Assembly (NCBI GenBank): GCA_026461505.1
Contig: JAPJMW010000015.1
Span: forward strand, 1 to 34,017
Length of the DNA stretch: 34,017 nt
Direction of reading: 5' to 3'
Origin: Beijerinckiaceae bacterium
Lineage (GTDB): Bacteria; Pseudomonadota; Alphaproteobacteria; Rhizobiales; Beijerinckiaceae
Part shown: positions 16,744-25,155 of the stretch, piece by piece
Position numbering within the stretch: position 1 is the first letter of the stretch
Layout of the letters: each line of letters starts with the position of its first letter
Program-made: the position numbers and the translations under genes
Notes under the pieces: model-generated
Database searches by the model: none
What the model was told of the DNA's origin: nothing
The model's input: only the letters and a program-made list of their open reading frames with translations

Positions 16744-17412
16744 ATGGTCAAGGCAATAGAAATCGTAGATTTACACGTGACACTTGGCCGTGAGGCTTCC
16801 CGCGTGCATGTGCTGAACGGAATAAATCTGACGATCAATGCGGGTGAAGCCGTTGGACTGGTTGGTGCTTCGGGTTCGGGTAAATCGACTTTGTTAATGG
16901 TCATGGCTGGCTTGGAGCAGGCCGAAAAGGGGCAAGTTCTTGTGGCAGGGGAAGATTTCACGGCCATGAATGAGGATTCGCTCGCCCGCTTTCGTGGCAA
17001 ACATATCGGGATTGTATTTCAGTCGTTCCACCTTATTCCAACCATGACAGCCTTAGAAAATGTCGCAGTCCCGCTGGAGCTTGCCCATCATCCCGATCCG
17101 TTTGGCAGGGCCGAACAAGAGTTAAATGCGGTTGGACTATCGCACCGTTTAAATCATTTTCCGGCTGAATTATCTGGCGGTGAGCAACAACGCGTCGCCC
17201 TTGCCCGGGCTATGGCGCCCGATCCAACCCTTCTGTTCGCGGACGAGCCAACGGGTAATCTTGATGAGGCGAATGGATTGGCGATCGTCGATCTCCTTTT
17301 TGCACTTAGGCGCGAACGGCAGACAACCTTGGTGCTTGTGACACATGATAGTGAGCTGGCTGCGCGCTGCGACCGGACCATTCGCTTACGCTCAGGGCAT
17401 ATCGAAGCATGA
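16744..17412 (+). CDS. ybbA: ABC transporter ATP-binding protein, YbbA-like
   Basis: This 222-residue ATPase of the LolD/MacB group has Walker A GASGSGKS, the Q-loop in IVFQSFHLIPTMTA, the signature LSGGEQQR, Walker B in LLFADEPTGNLD and the switch VTHD. Its stop overlaps the start of the large permease by 4 nt, so the two are translationally coupled. It probably powers a mechanotransmission-type ABC complex acting on lipophilic molecules in the inner membrane. Only 27 nt separate its ATG from the longest tesA reading, which favours a shorter tesA start. Confidence 0.92.
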   Translation: MVKAIEIVDLHVTLGREASRVHVLNGINLTINAGEAVGLVGASGSGKSTLLMVMAGLEQAEKGQVLVAGEDFTAMNEDSLARFRGKHIGIVFQSFHLIPTMTALENVAVPLELAHHPDPFGRAEQELNAVGLSHRLNHFPAELSGGEQQRVALARAMAPDPTLLFADEPTGNLDEANGLAIVDLLFALRRERQTTLVLVTHDSELAARCDRTIRLRSGHIEA

Positions 17413-19961
17413 CCCGATTTTCACTCGTCGCTTTTCGTCTGGCCTTCCGAAATTTACGACAAGGGCTCCGCGGCTTTGGTATTTTTCTGGCGTGTATCGC
17501 CTTGGGCGTCACAACCATCGTGGGTATTGAATCGCTCTCGCGTTCATTAGCCGATGGACTTGCTGCCGAAGGACGAACCATCCTTGGTGCCGACATTTCA
17601 TTATCGAGGATGCATCGCCCCGCGACCAATGTTGAAAAAGCTAGCTTTTCCAACATTGGTAAAGTGAGCGAAATCGCTAGCCTTCGTGGCATGGCGGTTT
17701 CCGATCAAGGAGCAGCGCTTGTTGACATTAAAGTAGTCGATGAAACCTATCCTGCCATTGGCGCCATCGAACTCGATCCTCGACAGGGCATAAACGCTGC
17801 ACTTTCGTTGCAGGATAACGCCTTTGGTGCGGTTGCCGATCTCGCCCTTTTTTCTCGCCTAGATTTAAAACCCGGAAGCATCATTAAGCTTGGTGATGCC
17901 AGAATTCGTCTTTCGGCTATTCTTGTTTCAGAGCCCGATCGCATTGGAAGCAGCTTAACCTTCGGGCCGCGTTTGGTCTTGTCACCCGCGGCATTGGCTG
18001 CATCGCGGCTTGTACAGCCGGGAAGTCTTGTTCGCTACACCTACCGCCTTATGATCCCTGACGGGCAGAATGACGATATAGCCGTCCGCGATAAGGTTGA
18101 GCTGCTCACGAATAGGCTTTCAGATAGTGGTTTTGAAATTCGAAACCGTTTGAATGCCTCACCGCAATTGAGCAAGAACATTGAACGCTTCACACAGTTT
18201 CTAACCTTTGTTGGACTTACAGCACTGATCGTTGGCGGAACGGGCGTGGCGAATGCCGTTAGCGCTTATTTGGATAGGCGTCGTTCCAGTATGGCAATAT
18301 TGAAAGCGCTCGGTGCCAGCGGAACCACCGTGTTTACGATCGCTTTCATCGAGATCATCGGTCTAGCCATCTTAGGTATCTTCATCGGCCTTATCATTGG
18401 CGCTGCATTGCCCTTTATTGTCGCATATTTGGCGGCACCGCTCTTGCCCTTTCCGCTTGAACCGAAGCTCTATGGTACCAGGCTCTTTATCGGCGCGCTT
18501 TATGGAATTCTAACGGCAATCACATTTTCATTAGGCCCGCTTGGACGCGTCCATGATATCCCGGTGGCTGCACTTTTTCGGGACTTGATCGCAGAAGATA
18601 AATCTTGGCCAAGATTACGATATGTACTTGGGGCTATCGTCGCAGCAATGGCACTTTCTGGTGCCGTGATCTTTTTCTCATTTGATCATTTTCTTGCATC
18701 AATGGGCGTGGCCGGAACCCTCATTGCCTTTATCATTTTGCGGCTTGTAGCTTCTCTTATTATGACGATAGCCAAGCGACTGCCCCGTCCTAAAAAGACA
18801 GAATTTAGATTGGCCCTAAGCAATATTTACAGACCTGGTGCGCTAACACCATCGCTTGTTTTATCATTGGGACTCGGCGTAACGCTGCTGGTAGCGATCA
18901 GTTTAATCGACGCCAATATCAGCAGACAATTGACCAAAAGCCTACCCGAGCGTACACCGAGTTTTTTCTTCGTCGATATTCCCGGGCGAGATCTCGAACG
19001 GTTTGATCAATTCCTTCAGGGTGCTGCAGGCGATGCAGGCGATGCAACCATTGTGCATGTTCCTATGCTTCGTGGCCGGATAACCGAACTTAAGGGTATC
19101 AAAGCTGAAAATGCTAAATCGTCAGAGGATGCCAGCTGGGTCTTGGAAGGAGACCGCGGCATTACGTTTTCTGACCATGTGCCAGATGGCTCGACCCTTG
19201 TTGCAGGGGAGTGGTGGGCCGCCGATTATAAAGGCCCGTCCCTAGTCTCGCTGGAAGCAGAAATTGCTAAAGGGCTAGGACTAACTCTGGGCGACCAGAT
19301 TAGCGTTAATGTGCTTGGTCGAACGATGACGGCTACCATCGCAAATTTAAGACGGGTAGATTGGCAATCCATGGGAATTAATTTTGTCATGGTTTTTTCA
19401 CCGAATACGTTTTCAGGCGCGCCCGCTTCTTATTTAGCGACACTTACATCGAAAGGTAAAAGCGATGCGAAAAGTGAAGCAGCGCTTCTCAATCAATCCG
19501 CCAAGGCTTTTCCGGCGGTCAGTGCCATTCGGGTAAAAGAAGCGCTCGATGCAATTAACGAATTGGTGGCCAAACTCGTACTCGGCATACGCGGAGCCAG
19601 TGCGGTAACCGTTATAGCGGGCATTCTGGTGCTTGCCGGAGCGTTAGGAGCGGGCCAACGCAATCGAATTCGCGATACTGTCATTTTCAAAACCCTTGGC
19701 GCAACCCGAAAGCGCTTACTGCTCTCTTATTGCCTGGAATATGGATTTATCGGCTTTGCGGCCGCCCTTTTTGGCCTATTGGCTGGAACCGGAGCGGCTT
19801 TTGCGATCGTGGTCTTCGCGATGAAATCCGGGTTCGTTTTTGCGGCCCTTCCTGCCATTGGCACTATGGTTATTGCCACGGCCGCAACGGTCTTGATTGG
19901 GCTAATCGGAACGTGGCGAGTTTTGGACGAAAAACCTTCATCGCACCTAAAGGGTCAATAG
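17409..19961 (+). CDS. ybbP: FtsX-domain ABC permease, YbbP-like
   Basis: This 850-residue inner-membrane protein has an N-terminal membrane segment (about 18-40) and a large periplasmic region. Two FtsX-type modules lie at about residues 255-365 (FVGLTALIVGGTGVANAV onward, with MAILKALGAS) and 720-840 (with VIFKTLGATRKRLLL). Further membrane helices lie between them, around 410-470. The duplicated FtsX layout is that of YbbP, larger than LolC or MacB. With the ATPase encoded 4 nt overlapping upstream and the divergent tesA-like esterase, it forms the YbbAP-TesA set. Export or extraction of hydrophobic compounds is the accepted view for the class; the exact substrate here is unknown. Confidence 0.9.
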   Translation: MTRFSLVAFRLAFRNLRQGLRGFGIFLACIALGVTTIVGIESLSRSLADGLAAEGRTILGADISLSRMHRPATNVEKASFSNIGKVSEIASLRGMAVSDQGAALVDIKVVDETYPAIGAIELDPRQGINAALSLQDNAFGAVADLALFSRLDLKPGSIIKLGDARIRLSAILVSEPDRIGSSLTFGPRLVLSPAALAASRLVQPGSLVRYTYRLMIPDGQNDDIAVRDKVELLTNRLSDSGFEIRNRLNASPQLSKNIERFTQFLTFVGLTALIVGGTGVANAVSAYLDRRRSSMAILKALGASGTTVFTIAFIEIIGLAILGIFIGLIIGAALPFIVAYLAAPLLPFPLEPKLYGTRLFIGALYGILTAITFSLGPLGRVHDIPVAALFRDLIAEDKSWPRLRYVLGAIVAAMALSGAVIFFSFDHFLASMGVAGTLIAFIILRLVASLIMTIAKRLPRPKKTEFRLALSNIYRPGALTPSLVLSLGLGVTLLVAISLIDANISRQLTKSLPERTPSFFFVDIPGRDLERFDQFLQGAAGDAGDATIVHVPMLRGRITELKGIKAENAKSSEDASWVLEGDRGITFSDHVPDGSTLVAGEWWAADYKGPSLVSLEAEIAKGLGLTLGDQISVNVLGRTMTATIANLRRVDWQSMGINFVMVFSPNTFSGAPASYLATLTSKGKSDAKSEAALLNQSAKAFPAVSAIRVKEALDAINELVAKLVLGIRGASAVTVIAGILVLAGALGAGQRNRIRDTVIFKTLGATRKRLLLSYCLEYGFIGFAAALFGLLAGTGAAFAIVVFAMKSGFVFAALPAIGTMVIATAATVLIGLIGTWRVLDEKPSSHLKGQ

Positions 19962-20033
19962 ATCCCAGTCCATAGGCCCTTTTTAAGGATGCTCTTGTTT
20001 TTGCCATGATCTGACCTCATATTCTTAATGTCG

Positions 20034-20051
20034 GACAGGTAATATCCTGTC
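20034..20051. promoter_or_regulatory. Inverted repeat upstream of the Bax-inhibitor gene
   Basis: GACAGG (20034-20039) and CCTGTC (20046-20051) form a 6-bp inverted repeat with a 6-nt A/T-only spacer, ending 33 bp before the ATG. This fits an operator or a short leader hairpin; which one cannot be told from sequence. Confidence 0.3.
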
Positions 20052-20084
20052 GGAAGATGACTCAGTTTCCAAAAGGGAAAGAAA

Positions 20085-20867
20085 ATGTCGAATTTTGATC
20101 GCAACGCGACCGTCTGGGGCCCAACCGGTGCCCGTATTGGCTCGGCGGAATACGATCTGGGCCTTAGGTCCTATATGCTTGGTATTTATAACCACATGAC
20201 ACTGGCGCTTGGTATTTCGGCGCTGGTTGCATGGGGCACGTTTATGGCCGCGGTAACGTCAGAGCCGACGGCCTATCGTATCGCGTCCGAAATGTACCTC
20301 ACCGATATTGGTGCTGCGATTTACCTTTCGCCGCTCAAGTGGATTGTCATATTAGCCCCGCTCGGCTTTGTGATGTTCATGTCGTTTAGTGTTAACCGCT
20401 CTTACCAGACGCTGCTAACGACATTCTGGGCGTTTGCCGCTGTGATGGGCATCTCGCTTTCGACCGTGTTCCTCGTCTTCAAGATCGGCAGCGTAGTGCA
20501 GGTCTTGTTTATGACGGCGGCGACCTTCGGAGCGCTTTCGCTTTACGGCTACACAACCCGACGCAGTCTTTCAGCGATGGGCACGTTTATGATGATGGGT
20601 CTGTTCGGTATCATTATCGCGAGTGTGGTGAATATTTTCGTTCAGAGTTCAGCTTTGCAATTTGGTCTGAACGTCTTGGGGATCTTGGTGTTTGCAGGCC
20701 TGACCGCTTGGGATACCCAGCGCTTGAAGGATCAATATGACGAAGTCGTAGGCGACACCGAGCTCGTCGGTAAAGTATCCGTAATGGGTGCTTTGACGCT
20801 GTATCTCGACTTTATCAATATGTTCCAATTGCTGCTGCAGCTATTTGGCCAACGCAACAACGACTAA
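20085..20867 (+). CDS. Bax inhibitor-1 / YccA family membrane protein
   Basis: This 260-residue integral membrane protein has seven hydrophobic segments, from about residue 33 to the C-terminus. It carries the TMBIM-type late motif GLTAWDTQRLKDQYDEVV with its conserved aspartates, and a last helix around LTLYLDFINMFQLLLQLFG. Bacterial members include YbhL and YccA, the latter a modulator of FtsH proteolysis; BsYetJ is a pH-sensitive calcium leak. The N-terminal 30 residues are soluble. A GGGA ribosome site sits about 8 nt before the ATG. It is a single gene with its own upstream repeat and downstream terminator. Confidence 0.92.
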   Translation: MSNFDRNATVWGPTGARIGSAEYDLGLRSYMLGIYNHMTLALGISALVAWGTFMAAVTSEPTAYRIASEMYLTDIGAAIYLSPLKWIVILAPLGFVMFMSFSVNRSYQTLLTTFWAFAAVMGISLSTVFLVFKIGSVVQVLFMTAATFGALSLYGYTTRRSLSAMGTFMMMGLFGIIIASVVNIFVQSSALQFGLNVLGILVFAGLTAWDTQRLKDQYDEVVGDTELVGKVSVMGALTLYLDFINMFQLLLQLFGQRNND

Positions 20868-20888
20868 ACGAACAAAGACGCAAATAAG

Positions 20889-20918
20889 AAAAGCCCCAGC
20901 GAAAGCCGGGGCTTTTTT
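20889..20918. terminator. Bidirectional terminator after the Bax-inhibitor gene
   Basis: AAAAGCCCC (20889-20897) pairs with GGGGCTTTT (20908-20916), and an inner GC-GAAA-GC gives a stable GNRA-type tip with one A-C mismatch. T runs occur on both strands, so it also serves the convergent DUF2794 gene. Confidence 0.88.
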
Positions 20919-20920
20919 GT

Positions 20921-21325
20921 TTAAACGACCAATCGAACAGGCTTTTCAAGAACAGCCAAAACTCGAGCGAGTTCATGCCCACGCTTTAAGATTTGACCCG
21001 CTGCAGAGACAACCGAATAAGCACCCTGCTTGCGAGCAAATTTTGGATTCTTTTCAATCCTATAAAGCGGGTATTCCGTTGAGCGGCGGAAGACGGAGAA
21101 GACGGCGCGATCTTTCAGAAAATCCATCGCATAATCACGCCACTCGCCATCAGCAACTTTTCGTCCATAAAGACCAAGCAGTGCGTTAAGTTCGTATCGA
21201 TCAAAAGTAACCTGTGGCGCTGACGGAATAGGATTGGATGAAGGTTGGGAAGTAGCGGGCACCCGATTGTCATGGCGCAATGGAACAATCATGGCAGGCG
21301 CTATATTTTCCTGACTATCTGTCAC
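20921..21325 (-). CDS. DUF2794 domain-containing protein
   Basis: This 134-residue protein of unknown function has an N-terminal, low-complexity proline/serine-rich 35 residues. The conserved alphaproteobacterial DUF2794 block follows: FDRYELNALLGLYGRKVADGEWRDY, AVFSVFRRSTEYPLYRIEK, and GAYSVVSAAGQILKRGHEL. There is no signal peptide or membrane segment, so it is probably cytoplasmic. The GTG start is well supported by GGAGG 7 nt upstream. Family membership is recognised from the motif; no biochemical role is known to me. Confidence 0.88.
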   Translation of the reverse strand: MTDSQENIAPAMIVPLRHDNRVPATSQPSSNPIPSAPQVTFDRYELNALLGLYGRKVADGEWRDYAMDFLKDRAVFSVFRRSTEYPLYRIEKNPKFARKQGAYSVVSAAGQILKRGHELARVLAVLEKPVRLVV

Positions 21326-21463
21326 CGAGCATCCTCCGATTCACCTTCATTCGATCATCTGGGAGAAATTCGACCATAAAAATACAATCCAAGTCAAATG
21401 TCATGATTTTGCCTCAGACTCGTCGTTTAATTGCCCCAGTAAACATAGATGGTGATTCTCGAC

Positions 21464-21587
21464 GCTGATAGCTTTGCGCCACCGAACCAACTGCCCCCCA
21501 GCTGTAAGGGGCGCACATACCGGCTATCAGCTTGTCCCTGATTGTTTTCCCCGACTAGGCCTGATGCGCAAGCATCGGGCCTTTTTT
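21464..21587 (+). ncRNA. Candidate small RNA with 3' intrinsic terminator
   Basis: No protein gene on the + strand lies between the previous terminator (20889-20918) and the T-run terminator at 21558-21587, yet this stretch is highly structured. GCTGATAGC (21464-21472) pairs perfectly with GCTATCAGC (21523-21531). Inside it, TGCGCC (21475-21480) pairs with GGCGCA (21510-21515), or alternatively GCCCC (21493-21497) with GGGGC (21508-21512). A single-stranded linker then leads to the terminator. The 5' end is not fixed; transcription may begin around 21430 or earlier. It does not match SRP RNA, tmRNA or 6S RNA as far as I can recognise. It could instead be a cis element read only as part of an antisense transcript. 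Confidence 0.5.
21558..21587 (+). terminator. Orphan + strand intrinsic terminator
   Basis: A 10-bp stem, GGCCTGATGC (21558-21567) with GCATCGGGCC (21572-21581) and one G-T wobble, closes a GCAA tetraloop. It is followed by six T on the + strand only. The run abuts the stop codon of the opposing ABC1 gene, so it cannot serve that gene; it marks the end of a + strand transcript that has no ORF. Confidence 0.85.
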
Positions 21588-22952
21588 CTAATTCAGGCCA
21601 GCTAGCGTGAGGGCAAAGCTTTGCTGCTTGGTAACATGATCAACTGAAAAGCCGTCGATCGCCTCGTTAAACAAGCGATAAAAATTTAGCTCGGCATTGA
21701 GATGCAAAAAGACACCACCAAGACCAATAGCCGCGCGATCCATAAACACGAACTCACGCGGCACCGTTACGGGGCCCTTTTCCTTTAATGCTTGATGCAC
21801 CGTAAAGGCTTCTTTGCGGCCATATTCGCCAGGAGCCACACCATCGGCAACCGTACGTGTCCGATCATCCAGGAGAGGACCATAAATAAACCGAGCCCAA
21901 AGATTGAGGATCTCGATCAAATCTTTGTTCAATCCCTTAAAGCCCCATGTCTCGTAGGCGTGAACGATCCGCGCCTGATCATGCTCTAAAAGCCCGCGAT
22001 AGAGATCGACAACACCACCAACAAAGGACGGTGGGAAAATGCGGATGCAACCATAATCCAAGAGGTTAATACCACCGGCAAAACCATTCGACTCGAATAC
22101 GGTGTAATTGCCAAGATGCGGGTCACCATGGATAACGCCGTGATGGCTGAAAGGGAGCCACCAAGCCTTGAACATAGCCGTTGCAAGTAAATTGCGTGTT
22201 TCAGCGTCCGACTGCTTGAACGACAAAAGCGGCTTACCTTCAAGCCATTGCATAGCTAGCAATCGACCAGTTGAAAGATCGGTATGTATGCTTGGAACGT
22301 TTACGAGGGGCTCGTCTACCAAAATCGAGCGATAAAGCGCTGCATGTTTAGCTTCACGGGTATAGTCAAGTTCCTCGCGAATTCGAGCTGCAATTTCCTT
22401 CGCAATTTCGCGTGTGTCGACGGATGGGTCGAATTGCCGATGCAGCCCAAACAAAATATCGAGCTGGCTAAGATCTGCTTCAACCGCTGAGGCCATATCG
22501 GGATATTGCAGCTTAACGGCAAGTCTTTGTCCATCCACCGTTGTTGCACGATGAACTTGTCCGAGCGATGCTGCCGCGGTTGGATGAAGATCAAATTCAG
22601 CAAAACGCGAGCGCCAATCAGCGCCCAACTCCGCCATCATTCGACGCTTCACAAAGGCAGCACCCATGGGTGGCGCATTGCTTTGAAGCGTGGCTAATTC
22701 AGTCGCGTATTCAGGCGGCAACGCATCGGGAATGGTTGCCATTAACTGGGCGACTTTCATCAAAGGACCCTTAAGGCCGCCAAGTGCTTCCGTTAAAGCC
22801 AAAGCATTGCCACGGTCAGAGACATTGGCACCAAACAGACGGCCACCGGCAATTCGGGCGGCAACGCCACCCAAACCCGCGCCAACGCGCGCGTAACGCG
22901 ATAGGCGCGCTGAAATGCGATTGCGTTCGGCGTCTTGAGTCGAGCCGGTCAT
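21588..22952 (-). CDS. ABC1 (UbiB/AarF) family atypical kinase
   Basis: This 454-residue protein has ABC1-family hallmarks: the N-terminal GPLMKVAQ segment (KxGQ-like), the alanine-rich loop TAAASLGQVHRA replacing the usual glycine loop, the ATP lysine in LAVKLQYP, the catalytic block HGDPHLGNY, and the metal motif as DYG in LLDYGCIRIF. ABC1 proteins support quinone synthesis or lipid homeostasis through weak ATPase or kinase activity. It lacks the C-terminal membrane helices of UbiB, so it is a soluble member. The ATG is backed by AGGA 9 nt upstream. It lies 141 nt downstream of the peptidase gene on the same strand and may share its transcript. Confidence 0.9.
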   Translation of the reverse strand: MTGSTQDAERNRISARLSRYARVGAGLGGVAARIAGGRLFGANVSDRGNALALTEALGGLKGPLMKVAQLMATIPDALPPEYATELATLQSNAPPMGAAFVKRRMMAELGADWRSRFAEFDLHPTAAASLGQVHRATTVDGQRLAVKLQYPDMASAVEADLSQLDILFGLHRQFDPSVDTREIAKEIAARIREELDYTREAKHAALYRSILVDEPLVNVPSIHTDLSTGRLLAMQWLEGKPLLSFKQSDAETRNLLATAMFKAWWLPFSHHGVIHGDPHLGNYTVFESNGFAGGINLLDYGCIRIFPPSFVGGVVDLYRGLLEHDQARIVHAYETWGFKGLNKDLIEILNLWARFIYGPLLDDRTRTVADGVAPGEYGRKEAFTVHQALKEKGPVTVPREFVFMDRAAIGLGGVFLHLNAELNFYRLFNEAIDGFSVDHVTKQQSFALTLAGLN

Positions 22953-22968
22953 TGCTTATTATCCTATA

Positions 22969-22992
22969 ATACGAATGTACGTTATACGAATG
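22969..22992. repeat. Direct repeat ATACGAATG before the ABC1 gene
   Basis: ATACGAATG occurs at 22969-22977 and 22984-22992, a 15-bp period, starting 17 bp upstream of the minus-strand ABC1 start codon. On the minus strand the region also contains TATTAT-like -10 material. It may be part of the promoter or a binding site. Confidence 0.35.
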
Positions 22993-23093
22993 GGGCCGAG
23001 CGATAGACGTATCGCCCGCCGATCAGCTATTGCGGCCAATTGTCCCTAAGATGGCTAAAGCATCTGCGATTGCTAAAAGCTACTCAAAGGCCC

Positions 23094-24956
23094 TCAAGCC
23101 ATCCCCTCAAGCTCCACAATCATCCGCTCGATCAAGGAAAGGCCTACTTGCCAAAAAGCGGGGTCACGCGCATCGAGGCCGAAGGGTTGCAAAAGTTCGG
23201 AATGATGCTTGGTTCCACCCGCCGAAAGCATAGCAAAATAACGTTCGGCAAAGCCTTCCGAAGCGCCTTCATAAACCGCATAGAGCGAGTTCACGAGGCA
23301 ATCACCGAAGGCATAGGCGTAAACATAGAAAGGTGAATGAATGAAATGCGGGATATAGGTCCAGAAGGTTTCGTATCCCTCACCGAGCTTGATTGCTGAA
23401 CCAAGGCTTTCGCGTTGAACCTTGAGCCAAATCTCGCAGATTTGTTCGGCGGTTAGCTCGCCCTTTCGACGTTCAAGATGGATATCCCGCTCGAAACTGT
23501 AAAAGGCGATCTGACGAACCACCGTATTGATCATGTCCTCGACTTTTGAGGCGAGCATGGCTTTGCGCTGGGCCGGATCCGTAATCCGATCCAAGAGGCG
23601 TCGGAAAGTCAGCATCTCGCCAAACACCGATGCGGTTTCGGCAAGGGTTAAAGGCGTAGGTGCCATCAGAGATCCGTTTGGTGCCGCTAGCACTTGATGA
23701 ACGCCATGGCCTAGTTCATGCGCGAGCGTCATCACATCGCGGGGCTTGCCGAGATAATTAACCAGCACATAGGGGTGCGCCGATGGAACCGTGGGATGCG
23801 CGAAAGCACCCGGCGCTTTACCCGGACGAACCGGCGCGTCGATCCATTGTTTATCAAAAAAATCCTTGGCAATCGCTGCCATGCGGGGTGAAAAATCACC
23901 ATAGGCATCCAATACCGTGTCGCGCGCCTCCACCCAGGGGATAATTTTTTGATCAACCTTTGGCAGTGGCGCGTTACGGTCCCAATGGTTGAGTTGATCA
24001 ACGCCAAACCATTTAGCCTTCAGCCGATAATAACGATGGGAAAGCCTCGGGTAAGCATCCCGTACGGCACTCACCAACGCGTCGACGACTTCACGTTCCA
24101 CCCTGTTGGAAAGATGGCGACTATCGGCCACATCTGAAAAGCCACGCCAACGGTCGGAAATTTCCTTATCTTTGGCCAGCGTGTTGGTGATGAGCGTGAA
24201 CGTACGTAGATTTTCTTTGAACGTGGCAGCAAGCGAGTCCGAAGCCTTATGACGTACCTCGCCATCTGGATCTTGGAATTTATCCAACACGGATTCGAGG
24301 GTTAAATCTTCGCCATCGTAACTAAACCGCAAGTCGGACATAGTTTCGTCGAATAAGCGATTCCAAGCGCCTGACGCCGTAACGGATTTTTCGAGAAACA
24401 CTTGTTCTAACCGATCCTCAAGCTGAAACGGCTTTTCCATCCGAATATCCGCAAGCCATGGCTTATAATGGGCCAATGGAGCTACCGCAGCCGCGACGTC
24501 CAAAATAGCATCGTCGATACGGTTTAATTCAAGGGTAAAGAAAAGCAGGTCAGAGCTGATCTTGGTCGCGCGATCCTGAGTATCGCCATAAAATTTTGAA
24601 CGGCGAGCATCGCTTGTATCGCCAGCGTAAACACGGCCCGCGTAAGACAGGATGCGGCCCAGTCGATCATCAATAGCCTCATACGTCGCGATACACTTTG
24701 TTAACTGTTGCGATGCATCGGTGGCGTGGGCAATTGCATCAAGCTTGCCCTTATATTGATCAGAAAACGATTTTGATTCGGCTTCAACACGAACAAAGTC
24801 CGCCTCAAACTCGGGCGCGTCCATACCACTGTATAAGTCGGTAAGGTTCCATTCGGGTAACGGCCCCAGTTCTAAATCCTTCGAAAGAGAGGCGGCGGAT
24901 GTCGTATTTGCCCAGAGGGTTGAAGATTTTCTTGAGGAATAAGACTTCATATTCAT
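23094..24956 (-). CDS. pepF: M3 family oligoendopeptidase F
   Basis: This zinc metallopeptidase (620 residues from the chosen start) has the M3 active site HELGHGVHQVL (His413, Glu414, His417) and the downstream glutamate in TASVFGEML. It also has the helical N-terminal half seen in PepF enzymes and a C-terminal HIPHFIHSPFYVYAYAFG segment. It degrades short peptides in the cytoplasm. The start ATG at 24956 is preferred, with GGAA 6 nt upstream; an in-frame TTG at 24977 and ATG at 24950 are alternatives. It is divergent from a response-regulator gene and followed on the same strand by the ABC1-kinase gene. Confidence 0.92.
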   Translation of the reverse strand: MNMKSYSSRKSSTLWANTTSAASLSKDLELGPLPEWNLTDLYSGMDAPEFEADFVRVEAESKSFSDQYKGKLDAIAHATDASQQLTKCIATYEAIDDRLGRILSYAGRVYAGDTSDARRSKFYGDTQDRATKISSDLLFFTLELNRIDDAILDVAAAVAPLAHYKPWLADIRMEKPFQLEDRLEQVFLEKSVTASGAWNRLFDETMSDLRFSYDGEDLTLESVLDKFQDPDGEVRHKASDSLAATFKENLRTFTLITNTLAKDKEISDRWRGFSDVADSRHLSNRVEREVVDALVSAVRDAYPRLSHRYYRLKAKWFGVDQLNHWDRNAPLPKVDQKIIPWVEARDTVLDAYGDFSPRMAAIAKDFFDKQWIDAPVRPGKAPGAFAHPTVPSAHPYVLVNYLGKPRDVMTLAHELGHGVHQVLAAPNGSLMAPTPLTLAETASVFGEMLTFRRLLDRITDPAQRKAMLASKVEDMINTVVRQIAFYSFERDIHLERRKGELTAEQICEIWLKVQRESLGSAIKLGEGYETFWTYIPHFIHSPFYVYAYAFGDCLVNSLYAVYEGASEGFAERYFAMLSAGGTKHHSELLQPFGLDARDPAFWQVGLSLIERMIVELEGMA

Positions 24957-25124
24957 ATCAGTTCCATTGTCGTTCAAAGGCGGTGTGCGGACCCACAGAT
25001 CAAGTTTTATTGTCTACATATCGGCCTCTTCCCTCCAGCGATCAATGGTAAAGAGAAAAAACTTCCATTTTTCTTGCTACGTTAAAGCTGCTTTTACCAA
25101 ATCAACGCAAAATCAAATCGATTC

Positions 25125-25150
25125 GGGACGATCCGTCCCTGTTTGGACGG
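25125..25150 (+). promoter_or_regulatory. Two mutually exclusive hairpins before the NtrC-like regulator start
   Basis: GGGACG (25125-25130) can pair with CGTCCC (25134-25139), or the overlapping CCGTCC (25133-25138) can pair with GGACGG (25145-25150). The two structures share bases and cannot coexist. The second would cover GGACGG, the only ribosome-site-like sequence before ATG 25156. As DNA, GGGACG-N3-CGTCCC could also be an operator. Confidence 0.4.
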
Positions 25151-25155
25151 TTTGA

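Noticed and set aside
19949-19984. Possible terminator after the YbbP gene (AAAGGG with CCCTTT and a T run)
   Set aside because: The loop is about 22 nt and the stem has a bulge, so it is too weak to list as a terminator.
21464-21587. 6S RNA, SRP RNA, tmRNA or a tRNA at the structured gap
   Set aside because: The diagnostic SRP GGAAGCAGCC-type loop, a 6S-type closing stem with central bubble, and tRNA T-loop or CCA features were looked for and not seen.
22965-22992. loxP-like or recombinase site at the ATACGAATG repeats
   Set aside because: The repeats are direct, not inverted, and no recombinase or mobile element is nearby.
23030-23233. A short lysine- and alanine-rich + strand frame resembling histone-like tails
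   Set aside because: Most of it is antisense to the peptidase C-terminus and the composition follows from that; no ribosome site was seen.
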